From Ceratotherium simum simum (taxonomy: Eukaryota > Chordata > Mammalia > Perissodactyla > Rhinocerotidae): a stretch of DNA of 64,000 nucleotides. The DNA is taken from positions 2,988,625-3,052,624 of the forward strand of contig NW_004454281.1 in the NCBI RefSeq assembly GCF_000283155.1, in the 5' to 3' direction. Below are positions 35,325 through 46,286 of the stretch, in pieces. Made by a program: the position numbers and the translations under genes. Position 1 is the stretch's first letter, and each line of letters starts with the position of its first letter. Below the pieces are notes generated by a model that saw only the letters and a list, made by a program, of their open reading frames with translations, was not told the origin of the DNA and did no database searches.

Positions 35325-35960
35325 TTGGAGTCAAATAGAACTGAGTTATAACAATTCACTCTCTCTTCCTAGCCAGGAAAACTGGGGCAAGTCACCAAAT
35401 TTCTCTGCGTTCCGTTTTCCCACCTACAAAATGGGAATAATAGTGTCTACTTCACAGGGGGGATTAAAGATGATCATGAATGTGAAGTACAGAACTGCAC
35501 AGAATACAAGCTTGGAAAAAAGGTAGCTACTGTGATTAGGTGCAAGGGTAGTAGGAAACCAATGGGCAGGAGGTGAGGCTGAACAGATTACTTTTAGCTA
35601 CCCTAAGAAGGGTCTTGCATGCCAAGTAAGAAGTTAGGATTAACTGCTGAGGACAATAAAACCACAGAGGTTTTTAACAGCAGAGTAAAAGGATTAAATA
35701 TTTGCTTTAGAAAAAGAACTCTGGCATCCATGAAGGAGAGCACTGGGGAGGGGACCCGAGAGATAAGGGTATGGATTCAAGTAATTTCAGTATGGTAAGA
35801 AAGGAAGGCACTCACACTCAAGAAATCTTTCTGAAGTGAAATCCACAAGGCTTAATGGATGACTGCATTTGGGGAGTAGAGCAGGGAAATAAGGGAATAA
35901 CAGTCTTCTCATCTGGATGACTGGGTGAACGGTGGTGTCACCGACAGAGAAGAGATGAGA
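35325..35960. repeat. MIR (sense) followed by L2 (antisense) remnants
   Basis: 35325-35525 shows a sense MIR (CTTTGGAGTCAAATAGAACT, CCTACAAAATGGGAATAATA). 35540-35960 follows a reversed L2 body (AGGGTCTTGCATGCCAAGTA, AAAGAACTCTGGCATCCATG). Confidence 0.6.
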
Positions 35961-36426
35961 AGTCTGGAGTCTGCTGACTGTTCTTTTGTGCCCACTTTCA
36001 ATCCGGTTTTACGAAGTTAAATGTCGTCTCTAGCTCTTAGTGAACAAAAGAAAGGAAACGTTCCCAAGGAGGGAGGGCCCAGAAGCTGGGACTCCAAGTT
36101 CAATGTCCAGTTCTACCAACCACTGCTCTGCCCAGCAGGAACCCAAGCTCTCTATCTTCCCTCAGGAAACCAGCTCCTGGGCCTTTTTTTATTTCCGGCC
36201 CGGTGCAGCCGGGCAGCACCACCCGGGCGCCGGGTCACAAACGTCGGCGAGGTCGGCTCCGGAGGACCCGGCAAACATACTCGCGAAAGAACTAAGGCAC
36301 TTCAGCATCTGTGTTCCTCACCAAAGGAACCAATTAGCAAGAAGGCACCCCGCTGCATTCAAGATACAAAGTACCAAGTTATTTTTATAAACTTTGGCCG
36401 GTTTTGACTGGAACGACTGAAGCCAA

Positions 36427-36442
36427 CCCCCCCCCCCCCCCC
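36427..36442 (-). repeat. 16-base poly-C run (poly-G on the UBE2L3 sense strand)
   Basis: Sixteen C on the plus strand about 0.8 kb downstream of UBE2L3 coding exon 1. The UBE2L3 transcript would read it as G16. Confidence 0.95.
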
Positions 36443-37232
36443 ATAGGACACCCTTCTTCTAGTCAGCCCGCCTCCAGCTTTTCCACACCCCCCACTCCCC
36501 CAAAACGGCACTTGGCTTCATCAGGGAAAGGAGATCGGGATGACTAAGTGGCGGGTAGGAAAGGAGACCGGGAAGGGGAACCGCGCCGCAATCGGGGCCG
36601 ACCCCACGCCTTCCTGGAGTTGGAACTTGCCGGCTGTGTGACTCCGCAGTCACAAGGCGACACTTTGTTAGGGCACAGCACAATTTCAAACGACCTACCA
36701 ACAAACTGACCTAACTTTTCTCGCCCGGCCTCCTCCTTCCTTCCCCAGCCCGAGCCTCCCAGCCTCCCGAGCTGCGGCCCGGCCGAGTGGGGCTCCGAGC
36801 CGGCGCGCTGCGGCCCAGGGCGGGGCGGCTCGGCGGCGCGGGCTCCCAGCCGGGCTCCGGCACTCGGGCCTTCCCCGCAGGCACCCGGTTTGGGGCCTCC
36901 CAGCCGGACCCCCACGTCGACGCCGCCCCCGGGCCAGGAGGCTGCGGCCGCGAGGAGGGGGACCGGCCAGGCTCTGGGCGGAGGGCGGCGTTGACGCCCC
37001 GGACCGGGCGGAGGGGCCGGTGGCGGCTCCCAGCGCGGCCTGGCGCTCCCGCCCAGGCTGCGGCCTAGGCGGCCCCGTTAGCTCCCTCAGCACGCGCGCG
37101 GACCGGGGCGGCGGCGGGACCACGCAGGGCGGGAAGCTGGGCAGCGGCGCTCCGAGGAGCCCCGGCCCTCCGCGGGAGCCCGAGCCCGAGAAGCCACCTC
37201 CTGCCCGGCCGGCGCCGGAGAATGGCTTTTAC

Positions 37233-37259
37233 CTTCATCAGCCTCCTGCTGGCCGCCAT
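37233..37259 (-). CDS. UBE2L3: UBE2L3 coding exon 1 (start codon exon)
   Basis: The 27 coding bases spell MAASRRLMK, the N-terminus of UBE2L3, ending in phase 0 before the donor GTAAAA. The start context is CCAAGATGG, with A at -3 and G at +4. The reading frame joins cleanly to exon 2 at 22586. The conserved N-terminal peptide, the splice donor, the CpG island and the matching exon 2 together make the identification secure. The 5' untranslated part extends to higher coordinates; its start cannot be set from sequence alone. The full protein is normally 154 residues, and only residues 1-41 are in this window. Confidence 0.96.
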
Positions 37260-37400
37260 CTTGGATCTGGTGCTGCTGCTTTCCCAGAATGCATCGCGGC
37301 CGGCCGGGCGGCTGGAGCCCCCGCACTTCCTGGAGCGGGGGAGGGGAGGGCAGAGCGGGGCGGGGCGCTCCCCCACGTGCGAAGCGCCTACTGTGTGCGG
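37260..37400 (-). promoter_or_regulatory. UBE2L3: UBE2L3 proximal promoter / 5' UTR
   Basis: Upstream of the start codon (higher coordinates) lie, in order: TTCCCAGAATGCA at 37281-37293, the core of the ZNF143/THAP11-type motif; an ETS-like AGGAAGTG (minus strand, 37324-37331); GGGGCGGGGC (37357-37366), an Sp1/KLF box; and CACGTG (37374-37379), an E-box. There is no TATA box. This is a typical TATA-less housekeeping promoter. The motifs are seen directly; the factor assignments are inferred. Confidence 0.6.
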
Positions 37401-38290
37401 GTCCTAATGCTGGGGAGGCCTGGGTGAACACAGGTGAATGAGACAGGCAGAGACCCTGCCTCTACAGGGCGTCCAATCCGATGGCGTTTACAAACAGTGC
37501 CTGGCACATAGTAGGTACACAATAAATTTTGGTTATATAAAATCATTAACCAAGATGACTTCAGGTGCCGCTAAGCACGGCGAAGAAAAGAAAACTAGGT
37601 GATGGGAAAGTGACTGTGGGGACCTACTTTTCATTGGGAGGTCAGGGAAGACTCACTGAGGAAATAATATAAATGGTAACAGCTAACACTGGAATCTGCA
37701 AAGTGCCCGCCCCTCTAGTGCTTTATTTTCTTTAATCCTTGAAACCACCCTATGAGATTGTTACCCTGAACAGCCCAATTACTCAGGAAACCGAAGCATA
37801 GAAAGGCCAGTGTTTGCCCAAGGTCATGCAGCTGGCTGGGAGCAGAGTCGGACTCCTGTTCTAGACTGGGCTCTGGGCTCCCCCAAGCCAATGCTGGGAC
37901 CTGAAGGATGGGAAGGAGCAGCTGGGAGGCTTGGAGGAGAATGTTTCATGCAGGAGAAATGGCACTGGTAAAGACTAAGATGCCATCTGGGTGGCCAGAA
38001 TGGAGTAAGAAGGATTAAAGGGAGCGAGGGAGGCAGGTGACAGACTTTGGAGGGCCTTGTAGGAACAGGAGGGGTTTGGCTTTTCTTCTATGAAGTTCGA
38101 GGGATGTAAGTAGCAGCCACGTGGTCAGATGCAGGTGTTTAAGGGGAGTACTCTGGAGAATGGAGAAGGGAGGTAGGTAGGAGGATAGGAAGAGGAGTAG
38201 ATAGTAGATGCTATTTGGAAGCCTGTTGCAACAATGTAAGCAAAGAGGTGCTGGTGGTTTGGACATGGGGTGGCAGTGCAGGCACACAGG
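37385..38290. repeat. L2 and MIR remnants
   Basis: Reversed L2 pieces flank a reversed MIR. L2-like: CCTACTGTGTGCGGGTCCTA at 37387, TCAGGGAAGACTCACTGAGG at 37642, and TGGAGGGCCTTGTAGGAACA at about 38048. MIR: 37668-37875, with CAGGAAACCGAAGCATAGAA and CCCAAGGTCATGCAGCTGGC. A small sense L2/MIR end lies at 37497 (AGTGCCTGGCACATAGTAGG). Confidence 0.65.
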
Positions 38291-39245
38291 GGTTCAGCTT
38301 CAGAACACATTTAGGCCTTGCGAAGGAGTTTTCTCCATTCTCAGAGCAATAGGTTTCCCATGAAAGAGAAGAAAAGGGCACTGGAGATAATATAGCCTAG
38401 AATAGGCCTGGCCTTCCACACAGCATCCTGGGATCCCAGGCTTGACATGGGGAGGGAGGAAAGGAGAAACCAGATGACAAGCCTCCTGCAGGCAAGGACC
38501 TTGTCTGCCTTTATCTCCCCCCAGGCCAGCACACAGTGGCTGCTCAATAAACATCTGGCAAGTGTATGAGGGACTCCATCAACTAGCTCTCTAGAGGCGT
38601 GGGGGACTTGGAAGCCCGGTGTGGAAATTGACTCCGTGGTCCTACTGTGTGCACTGGGCCTGGCACTTAGTGCATTCAGGTCAAAGAAAGAACAGAGCTT
38701 TATTGGGGACTGCTTCCCCCTATGGAGAACCACAGAGGAAAAGGGAGCCCTGACCTGAAGAATTCCAAGCCCGCTGAGGAAGCACAATGCATACCCTTCA
38801 TTTTGACACGCTAAACTGGGACTAGAAGGTGGGATTGGGAGAGGCTGAGTGCCAAAAACTAGCCTTTGCCATGGCATATTCCTGTGTCCTCACCACCACC
38901 CTATAGCTTGGCTTCCTTGCACCCACTTTGCAGGTAGGGAACCCAGCCCTGAGTGGCCGGGTGCCGTTGTTAAACAAGCGCACGGGAATGCACCCAGTCC
39001 CAGTGGAAAAGCTGCTCAGGCTTTGGGGCCCCTCTCCTGCTCTCAAACCTCCATTGCTCCCTGTGGCAGGCCTGGCTTCTGTCACACCAGTTCCCCTCCG
39101 CTCAGCCAAATCCTGTTCATTCAGACCTGGCCTTCTCATGCCCCCTCCCCGAGCCTCCCATTAAAAGTGGCCTTTTCCTCCTCTTCCTCCTCCTGGACTC
39201 CAGGCCCCAAACTTACCACATGCTGCTCCTTCCTCCAATCAGCAC
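38291..39245. other. Intergenic sequence with an L2 end, no gene seen
   Basis: 38480-38570 contains a sense L2 3' end (GGACCTTGTCTGCCTTTATC, GGCTGCTCAATAAACATCTG). A 178-codon minus-strand frame (38341-38877) runs across this repeat and shows no family motif. Confidence 0.5.
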
Positions 39246-39249
39246 AGGG

Positions 39250-39720
39250 TCCTGCGTGCTTACCCGCTAGGTTCAGACAGGGAGAGACAAAGGTGGCACC
39301 TGCCCTCAAGGAGCTCACAGTATCCTGAGGAGGCAACAAGGAAAACGACAGGTGGTGGTGAGGGTTTAGGGAGATGTGGGGGCTCAGAGGAGGGACCTGA
39401 CAGGGTCCGGAGTGGGGCCAGGGATGGAAGGAGATCTTCAGCAGATGAGAGGACAAGAGACATTGCAGAGAAGAGAAAGTGCCTCTGCCAAGGCAGGGAA
39501 TTGGCAATGGGCACTCCAGTGGCTATGGCTGACTGTATGCCTGGCACTGGGCACTGGACATTTACACCCACCTCTAGTTCCTTGGCACCACAGAGCAGCT
39601 AAGATGTTCTATTTCACAGGTGAGGAAACTGAGGCTCTGAGGCAAGTGGCTTGCCCTGAATCACTCAGCCTGGAACTGGGGCTCCAGGAGGTAGACCCCG
39701 ATCTGGTCCATGCCGGGGAG
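39250..39720 (-). repeat. L2 then MIR remnants
   Basis: 39250-39490 reads as a reversed L2 (CACCTGCCCTCAAGGAGCTC). 39540-39720 is a reversed MIR (TTCACAGGTGAGGAAACTGA, GAGGCAAGTGGCTTGCCCTG). Confidence 0.65.
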
Positions 39721-39895
39721 ACTCTGCCTTGACCTCCGTCTGCTGGCCCAAAGCCTCATGTCCCACATCCTTCCCTTCCCACAACCAGTGCTCCAGCCAC
39801 ACCACAGCCCCTGCCTCTGCCCAGGCTGCTTCCTTTGCTCTGATGCCTTTGTCGTTCCCTCCCCCTGATCCATGTGGCAAGGGCTAGTCATTCTT

Positions 39896-40123
39896 TTTTT
39901 GTGTGTGAGGAAGATCAGCCCTGAGCTAACATCTGCCAATCCTCCTCTTTTTGCTGAGGAATACTGGCCCTAGGCTAACATCCGTGCCCATCTTCCTCCA
40001 CTTTATATGGGACGCCACCACAGCATGGCTTGACAAGCGGTGTGTCGGTGCGCACCCAGGATCCGAACCCTGGGCCGCCGCGGAGTGTGCGCACTTAACT
40101 GCTATGCCACCAGGCCAGCCCTG
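39896..40123 (-). repeat. ERE SINE (type A, two tail units) with 15-bp target duplication
   Basis: Reverse ERE. The flanks GGGCTAGTCATTCTT (39881-39895) and GGGCTAGTTATTCTT (40124-40138) differ at one base. Confidence 0.95.
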
Positions 40124-40138
40124 GGGCTAGTTATTCTT

Positions 40139-41730
40139 AAGGACTCAACTTACCACGCTCACTTGGGTAACTTCGCAGCCTGCTGCATGCTGGGCTCCCA
40201 CCAGCGCAAATCTACAAGCATTTCATTGACTCCCCCAACCGCCCTCAGGTCGGAAGTGTTATCAACCCCATATAGAGAGGAAGAAACTGAGTAGCCAATC
40301 AACTTTTTCTCAGCCACCTGACTGTTCACAGTTCACAGGCTCAAGCCTGGCCGCTCTTGGACTGTGAGGCATAAATCAAGGTCCGACCTAAAGGGTTCTT
40401 CCCTTCCCTCCTCCTTCCTTCTCACTCTATCTCCTCCTGTTCTATCCTACCTTCCTCTCTCCCTCTTTCCTTCTTCTGTCTTTCAGCAAATCCCATTGGA
40501 GTTTCTCTGTGCTTGATGAATGAAGACATTAACATGGTGCCGGGCCTCCACCCTGCCCTGACTAGATTGAACAGCAAACATTTCATGAAGGACTGTCCCC
40601 TGACCTAGAGCAATGGCCAAATGACTGGACAAATGGTTACTGTCACTGATGTCGGTGGGACGGTGGGTAAGGCCTCATGCTTCAGGCTGCAGAGGAAGGA
40701 GGACGATTGGCATAGGTCCAGAAAGGAGAGAAGTGGAGATGGCAGAAGACGGAAGATAGGTCTGTCCTAGCCACAGTGGGTAGCTGGAAAACCTCGATGC
40801 TGCCAACAGCAACGGGGGCTTCCAGAAGCAGCAGCCATTTATTTGAAAGCTTAGGGATTACAGTTACACTCAGGCTACCAGAGCCAGTGGGCCACGCTAT
40901 ATTGGCACCAGTTCAGAGCCCAGACTTGGGTCACACAGGCCTGGGCACAAGTCCTTATGTGACCCTGGACAGTTTCCTCATCTGGAGAGACAGTGCCAGC
41001 CTCCCTGGCTGTGGTGAGGACTCAAGGACAAGGCCTGTAAAGTGCAGGTGGGGATGGGCTGGCCACCCACAGAGGCACACACCTGGGGAGCTGGGCCATG
41101 GCTGCCAGGACAAGAGGTCAGCCCAGCAGTCCAGGGGGCCCCAGCCAGACAGCTACAAGCTGGCTCACACTGCCCCTCCCTGCCCAGGAGGGCATGGACC
41201 GGCCAGAACAGGCTGCAGGGCCCAGGAAGTGGAGGTAGAGAACAGCACGGTCCCTCTCCAGGTCTCCATCCAGGAAGGGGCAGTGCTGGGGGTGCCAGGC
41301 CTCCCCAGGACCTGGAGTGAGAAGACCTTGTTGAGATCCTGCTGAGTGACCCTTCCTCTCTGAGCTCCAGTTTCTCCTCAGGCAAGTGAGGACCATGACA
41401 GAACTGTCAAGAACCAATGCCAGAAGGGGCGTGGACCTGCCCTGGGCAGGGCAGGCACAGGAGAGGGCCAGTGCAGAGGGCTGGGTGCTTCGCAGGTCCC
41501 GCTGCCTGAAGTCCAGTCTCAGCTCTGGGCAGCCCTCGTGGCCTCTCCTGCCTCAGTTCATGGGGAAGCCTGCTCTGAGGGCTCTTCTCCCCATTGACAC
41601 CACATCCCTCGTTCACAGCATCTGCCAAGCTGACTCTACTCTGTTCCTTTGCCGTATTTGTGTTTAACCTCTATGTCCTCCCTTCGAGGACAGAGGCCAC
41701 GCCTGGCCTGTCTGCCTCTGTCTTCTTCAG
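40139..41730. other. Intergenic sequence with MIR remnant, no gene supported
   Basis: A CT-rich tract lies at 40400-40480. A sense MIR is at about 40925-41070 (CAAGTCCTTATGTGACCCTG, TTTCCTCATCTGGAGAGACA). A plus-strand frame of 189 codons (40776-41345) overlaps the MIR, competes with equally long antisense frames and has no recognisable domain. Confidence 0.5.
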
Positions 41731-41734
41731 ACAT

Positions 41735-41830
41735 GTATTTACTGAGTACCTACTGTGTGCCAAGCACTGTTCTAGATGCTGAGGAGACATCAGAGAACAG
41801 AAGAAAACACACTAACCCAAAAGTGAGGGA
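41735..41830 (-). repeat. L2 3' end remnant
   Basis: GTATTTACTGAGTACCTACT, GTGTGCCAAGCACTGTTCTA and GATGCTGAGGAGACATCAGA, a well-preserved reversed L2 3' end. Confidence 0.75.
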
Positions 41831-43965
41831 AGTGGAGTCAGAAGCTGGGGCCACTGTAGCTACAGAGGTTTGGAAGGTTAAAACCCTCTGGTGGGCTCTC
41901 AGGATGGAGCCCACGCCCTTCACCAAGGCCGGGAAAGCTCTGCAAACCTCTGTCTCTGGTGGCAGAGCCGAATCAGGGCCAGGCCATGCTGGCAGAGGAG
42001 GGATGTAAACCAGATTGCCCAGGATCCCAGACCCCAAGCCCACATGGCACAAAGGTCACAGACTGGCATTGTGGGGAGAGACAGCATGGCATACAGGGCT
42101 GGTGATGTGGGGAGAACTAAGACATGAGGGGGACATGTGCCTTCTCTCAGGTCAGTGGAGTCACAGAGTGTCAGGGCAATGTGTGTGTGTGTGTGTTTGT
42201 GCGTGTTTGTGTGCACATAATAGACAAGAGTGTCCCTAACCTAGATGTTTTCAAACTTGCTTCTGGCAGCATTCCTCTTTATGAAACCAAAGTCCTCCTT
42301 AGGACCTGATAAATGACACTGAGTGGCTGTGCCCTGTTGAAGCAGGTAGGGGCAATGTCTCCCCTTCAGTTCCCAGCACACACCCCACCCCCAACAGTCC
42401 CACAGTATTTCCCAGGAACCCTGAAGCCCTAAGGAACCCAGTTTGAAAACCACCCATGTAATCCATCTCTTTCACATTATAGGCAAGCAAGCTGAAACTC
42501 AGAGAATGCAGTGACATGGTGAGCTAATGCCCGTCTCTGTTTTCCCTGAGCTGAGTTGATGGGGATGACAAGCAGGCCACTGCACAACATGATGAGTGTA
42601 GGGATGGCAGAAGCCTAGCACTGGGGAAGCCCTGGTTTTCTCATGCACTTGACCACATTCCAGAATTCCTCTGACATGCCATGGTGGTGCCAACATGGTG
42701 GCTGCTGGGTGGTGACTCTGAGGTTCCCAGAGACTCACCCCAGTGTCCTTCTCCTTGACGGCAGCCTGTCCTCCTGACTTGACTGTTGGAGGCCCCGCTA
42801 GAGGCTGCAGCAAGACATCCAGCCTGTGGAGTCCCACTCACCACCCTGAAGTGACAATCCAGCTCTGTCACAGCTGCCCATGTGTCCTGGCAAGGCACTC
42901 GCTCCCACCGAGCCTCAGGTCCTCCTCTGTCTAACGGAGATGCAGCAAAGATTCCATGGAGACACCCTCCCCACGGCTTCCACGTCCAGCGGCCTAGCAC
43001 CAGCTCACGGCTAGGGTTGTCCCCCGTCTCTCTCTCCCGCCCCCCCCACCTCACCTCTCAAAAAGAACATCTGGAGCCATAATTCCCAGTGTTCTTGTTA
43101 CTTGCCACTGCCCAAAGGCATCTCCCATGGCATACTAGGGTTCAGGGGTACCTAATTTGAAAAACATGAGTACAGGGTAAAAGGCAGTGCCCAGAGGGCC
43201 ACATACTGAATGAACACAGCACGTGCTTCTCTGAGCCTCAGTTTTCCCACCTGCAAGATGGGGCTGAGATCACCGGTCCACCTACGTGGGGAAATGATTG
43301 CGTAAGTGAGAGGGGCTGTCTGTCTGCCCTGCACCGGGAGCAACCCAGGAAAGTGAGTCCTGGAAGAGAGGCAGAGTTGGGGAGGGGAAATTCACTTGGA
43401 AGCATTCTGTAGGTGGTTCATGGCTAGACAGGCATTCTCAGAGCAGCAGATGCTGAGTTGTGAGAGGCCCCTGGTCCTGCCCAGGCCAGGCTGAGAAGCA
43501 AAGGGGTCTCCAATGTGACCACAGCATTAAGGTCTGGATGCAAATAGCCAGGTACCAGACGTCCATCCGCATCTTCCAGGAGCCACGTGGTGCCGGGGTA
43601 GGGAGGGCAGGGAGGAGCCAGATTTAAGTAGGCTCCTGAGCTCCCAACAGCAAAGGTGGCCAGGCTGAGAGAAGCTGTGTGTGAGTGTGTGTGCATGCAT
43701 GTGTGTGTGAGTGTTCCTTCTGCAGCTGGGGACCCCACCAACATCTCTGCTGAGACCTAACCAGCCTGAGGCCTCTGCCCAAGGCCTTGCTGGGCAACCT
43801 GGAGCCTGGGGCCCCAGCCCTTGCTGCCAGGGGTACCTGAATGTGGGAGGCAGGAAGGCCAGGTGGCCAGGTCAGGCAGTGCCCTTCGTGCCCTTCCCAC
43901 CTGTCTGGCCCTCGGTCCCTATCCTTCCTTTCTGGGAAAGGACTTTTCACTTACACCTCTGAGCC
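41831..43965. other. Intergenic sequence, no gene seen
   Basis: Short TG microsatellites occur at 42181-42215 and 43679-43712. Open frames of 100-137 codons overlap on both strands without family features. MIR-like 3' text is visible near 42460-42520 and reversed near 43210-43300. Confidence 0.5.
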
Positions 43966-43969
43966 GACT

Positions 43970-45060
43970 CTGGGCAGAGACACAAATGTGTATCAGATAT
44001 GTCCCTGCTCTAAAAGGAGAGGCCCAGGTGGGGTGATCAGGGCAGTAGAGTCCTGGGAAGCCTGGGGCCAGCCTGGAGAGCCAGGGAAGGCTTCCTGGAG
44101 GAGGGAACTGCTAAGCTGAGGCCAAAGAACGAGGTTAGGAGTAGGTGAGTGGACAAAAATGGGGTTGTGCAGGACCTACTAATCAGCCAGATGACCTTGA
44201 GCAGAACTCTTGATCCATTGGGGCTTGAAACTTCTCATCTGTAAAATGAGTGGTTTAAATAATGTTTGGGAAGTGCTCAGCCTGAGCATGGTACACAGTA
44301 GGTGCTTGGTCTGCAGTGGGCATTGTTGTTTTGTGTTGGGTGAGGTTGGCATCCCAGGCAGGGGGAACAGCACCTGCAAAGGCCCCAAGGCCTCTGAGCC
44401 AGGGTATTCTCCAGACTCCTGGAAGAAGCTTGTGAGGGCCCAGGCCAAGCCCTGATGGGAAGACGGGAACTTACAGACCTCAGTGCAGCTCCTTCTGCAC
44501 ACTTAGCCCTCGGCCGACAGAGTCCTGGTGTCCCTCCAACCCTGGGAGGCTGGTGCAATCAATACATCCATTGTGGAGAAGCTGGAAGAGGTGAGGTAGT
44601 CTTCCATGGTTGCTCAGGCAAAAAGTGGCAGAGCCTGGATGGACACCCAGGTCTTTGAGGCTTCCCACCTGCCATGGGGTATCTAGAGTGAGTCCCAGAG
44701 GGTGTAGAGAGTACCTGTCCTGCCTCCACCATGGTAGCCCTGCCCAGCCTCGCCCAAATTCTTGCCTTGTGGACCTGTTTCTCTAGCTGCAAAAAAGGGA
44801 CTAGGATTAGAATTAATGAGGTGCCAAGCAGGGAACCTTGCTCTGTTCTGGGCACTGTGTGCTCTCACCTCATTGAAACCTCACAAACTGAGGAAATGGA
44901 TGCTCAGAGAGGTCAGGGAACTCCAGGAGGTTACACAGCCCAGAAGGGGGTGTATTATTAGTCCATTTTACAGATGAGGACACGGGAGTGGTGGCAGAAG
45001 CTGAAGGACTGTTTGACCCCAAAGACCTGCCAGCCCTAACCACCGGACACACTGCCCTTA
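43970..45060. repeat. L2 and MIR remnants
   Basis: 43970-44150: reversed L2 (GGCTTCCTGGAGGAGGGAAC). 44170-44310: sense MIR (CTTGAAACTTCTCATCTGTA, AAATGAGTGGTTTAAATAAT). 44815-45060: reversed MIR (GTTCTGGGCACTGTGTGCTC, TCCATTTTACAGATGAGGAC). The sequence between them is GC-rich and unassigned. Confidence 0.6.
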
Positions 45061-45384
45061 GAGGGCCATGGAAAGTTCTCTGGCCTTGCTGTCTCCAGGG
45101 AGGTGGTGTAGGGACCCAGACGGGTCCAGAGGGGCCTCCAGCTTTACCTTTTGGAGAAGCAGGCAGCCCCAGGCACTCCTGGGCCAGATCAATGGGTGGG
45201 GTGGGCTGGGCCCCCACAGCAGCCCCATTCTCTTGCCTCCCTCCCCGCCTCTCCAACTGGCCGGCCTTCCACTCTGGGTTCTGCTTGATCTGCTCTTCTT
45301 CTGCACATGTGAAATGTGAGACTCTCCCTGGGAGTAAGACTGAAGAAGGGTCCTCAGAGCCGCGATCCTGAGATTGGACTGATG

Positions 45385-45710
45385 GAGTCAGAGTACCCAG
45401 GAATCTGGAGGCAGAATTTTGTAGGTTTGAATCTCCACTTAGCTACTTCTGGGTTGTGTGACCATGGAGAGGTCCTAATTTCTCAGAGTGTCCTTGCAGG
45501 ATGACTGTAAAACTAAGCCAAGAAAACATAAGTCACAGCTTTGGTCTTCAAAGTAGACTTTCTTCTCTCCTGTCTTGGCTGGCACCATGTAGAGGCCACA
45601 GGCTCAAGACTTCTCATCTGTAAAATGGGCATAGGAGTTTTAAATAGATAATGTATGCAAATGCTTAGCACCGCAGGGGTCTTTGGAAGGGTAGGTGCAG
45701 TAGGGGTGCA
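45385..45710 (+). repeat. MIR remnants
   Basis: GGTTTGAATCTCCACTTAGC and GGGTTGTGTGACCATGGAGA form the MIR core at about 45390-45500. A second 3' MIR-like piece is at 45610-45670 (CTTCTCATCTGTAAAATGGG). Confidence 0.7.
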
Positions 45711-46286
45711 GGTGAGAGGTGCACTCTCCCCTAGTTAGAGGCCCAGGGCTTACCCCCAAGTTTGGGCATATCCCATTGCAATTCCCAACCACCTAGGCCA
45801 AACATGCCACCTCAACCCACGGCAGGGCCAGGCCAGATCTGCTCACACCCTATTGGTGATCTTGACTCACACAAGAAGCCCCTTTCTCTAGGCCTGAAGG
45901 AGGGGCCCGGGCTTCCCCCTGGGCCCAGCCACCTGAAAGGGATTGTACAGTGCCTGGGAGAGTGCCCGGGGTGGGTCACGTGGCACCAGGAACAGGGCAA
46001 GGCCTGGGGCCAGAGACCCCTGGGCATCCCGGAAGGGCCGTGAGCTGGGTTGAGCAGGAGTGTGGAGAGCCCAGCCCCGGCCTAGGCAGCCGGGAGAGGA
46101 ACGCTGGCTAGTGCACCCGTGGCAGGGGCTGGGGGAAGACGCTCAGAGGCGGAAGGGGCGCGCGGAGACCCCCAGGGAGCGCCGGAAGGGGCGCGCGGGG
46201 CGGTTGGCCGCGGCCGGGGCGGCGGCCGTTGGCGAGCGGCAGTCTGGGCCGGGCGAGCTCAGGCTTCTTGCCCGGCCGCGGCCACC
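45711..46286 (+). promoter_or_regulatory. RIMBP3: RIMBP3 upstream region / 5' UTR
   Basis: GC content rises sharply from about 46050 and a CpG-rich domain continues into the coding region. A perfect E-box in the context GTCACGTGGC is at 45975-45984, about 300 bases before the start codon. No TATA box was seen. The RIMBP3 frame stays open upstream of the start to an in-frame ATG at 46119, adding 56 codons rich in Gly, Ala and Arg. I take this as untranslated because the ATG at 46287 has a near-ideal GCCACCATG context and begins with the conserved [11 protein letters not shown]. The transcription start is not visible. Confidence 0.5.

Larger units (their letters stand above)
22587..37232 (-). 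other. UBE2L3: UBE2L3 intron 1
   Basis: The 14,646-base interval between the two coding exons, defined by GTAAAA after exon 1 and AACAG before exon 2 on the minus strand. It contains MIR, L2, hAT and three ERE insertions, but none of the L1 pile-up of intron 2. A poly-G/TG tract lies at 35231-35317 and a poly-C run at 36427-36442. The first 1 kb of the intron is still inside the CpG island. Confidence 0.9.
36180..37430. promoter_or_regulatory. UBE2L3: UBE2L3 CpG island
   Basis: Very GC-rich sequence with dense CpG, strongest from about 36700 to 37400. It covers coding exon 1 and about 1 kb of the start of intron 1. Its right edge coincides with an L2-like repeat near 37385. An island at a first exon is what is expected of a broadly expressed ubiquitin-pathway gene. 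Long open frames on both strands here reflect GC content. Confidence 0.85.

Noticed and set aside
36423..36442. CRISPR-like or tandem-array signal from homopolymers and microsatellites
   Set aside because: Simple-sequence runs only; no spaced direct repeats occur, and the genome is mammalian.
36021..37431. Several 100-140 codon frames in the UBE2L3 CpG island on both strands
   Set aside because: Overlapping Pro/Arg/Gly/Ala-rich frames with no family motif; only the MAASRRLMK stretch matches a known exon.
38341..38877. 178-codon minus-strand frame upstream of RIMBP3
   Set aside because: It runs across an L2 remnant and has no recognisable domain, promoter or splice context.
40776..41345. 189-codon plus-strand frame
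   Set aside because: It includes a MIR SINE and competes with antisense frames of similar length, as expected from base composition.
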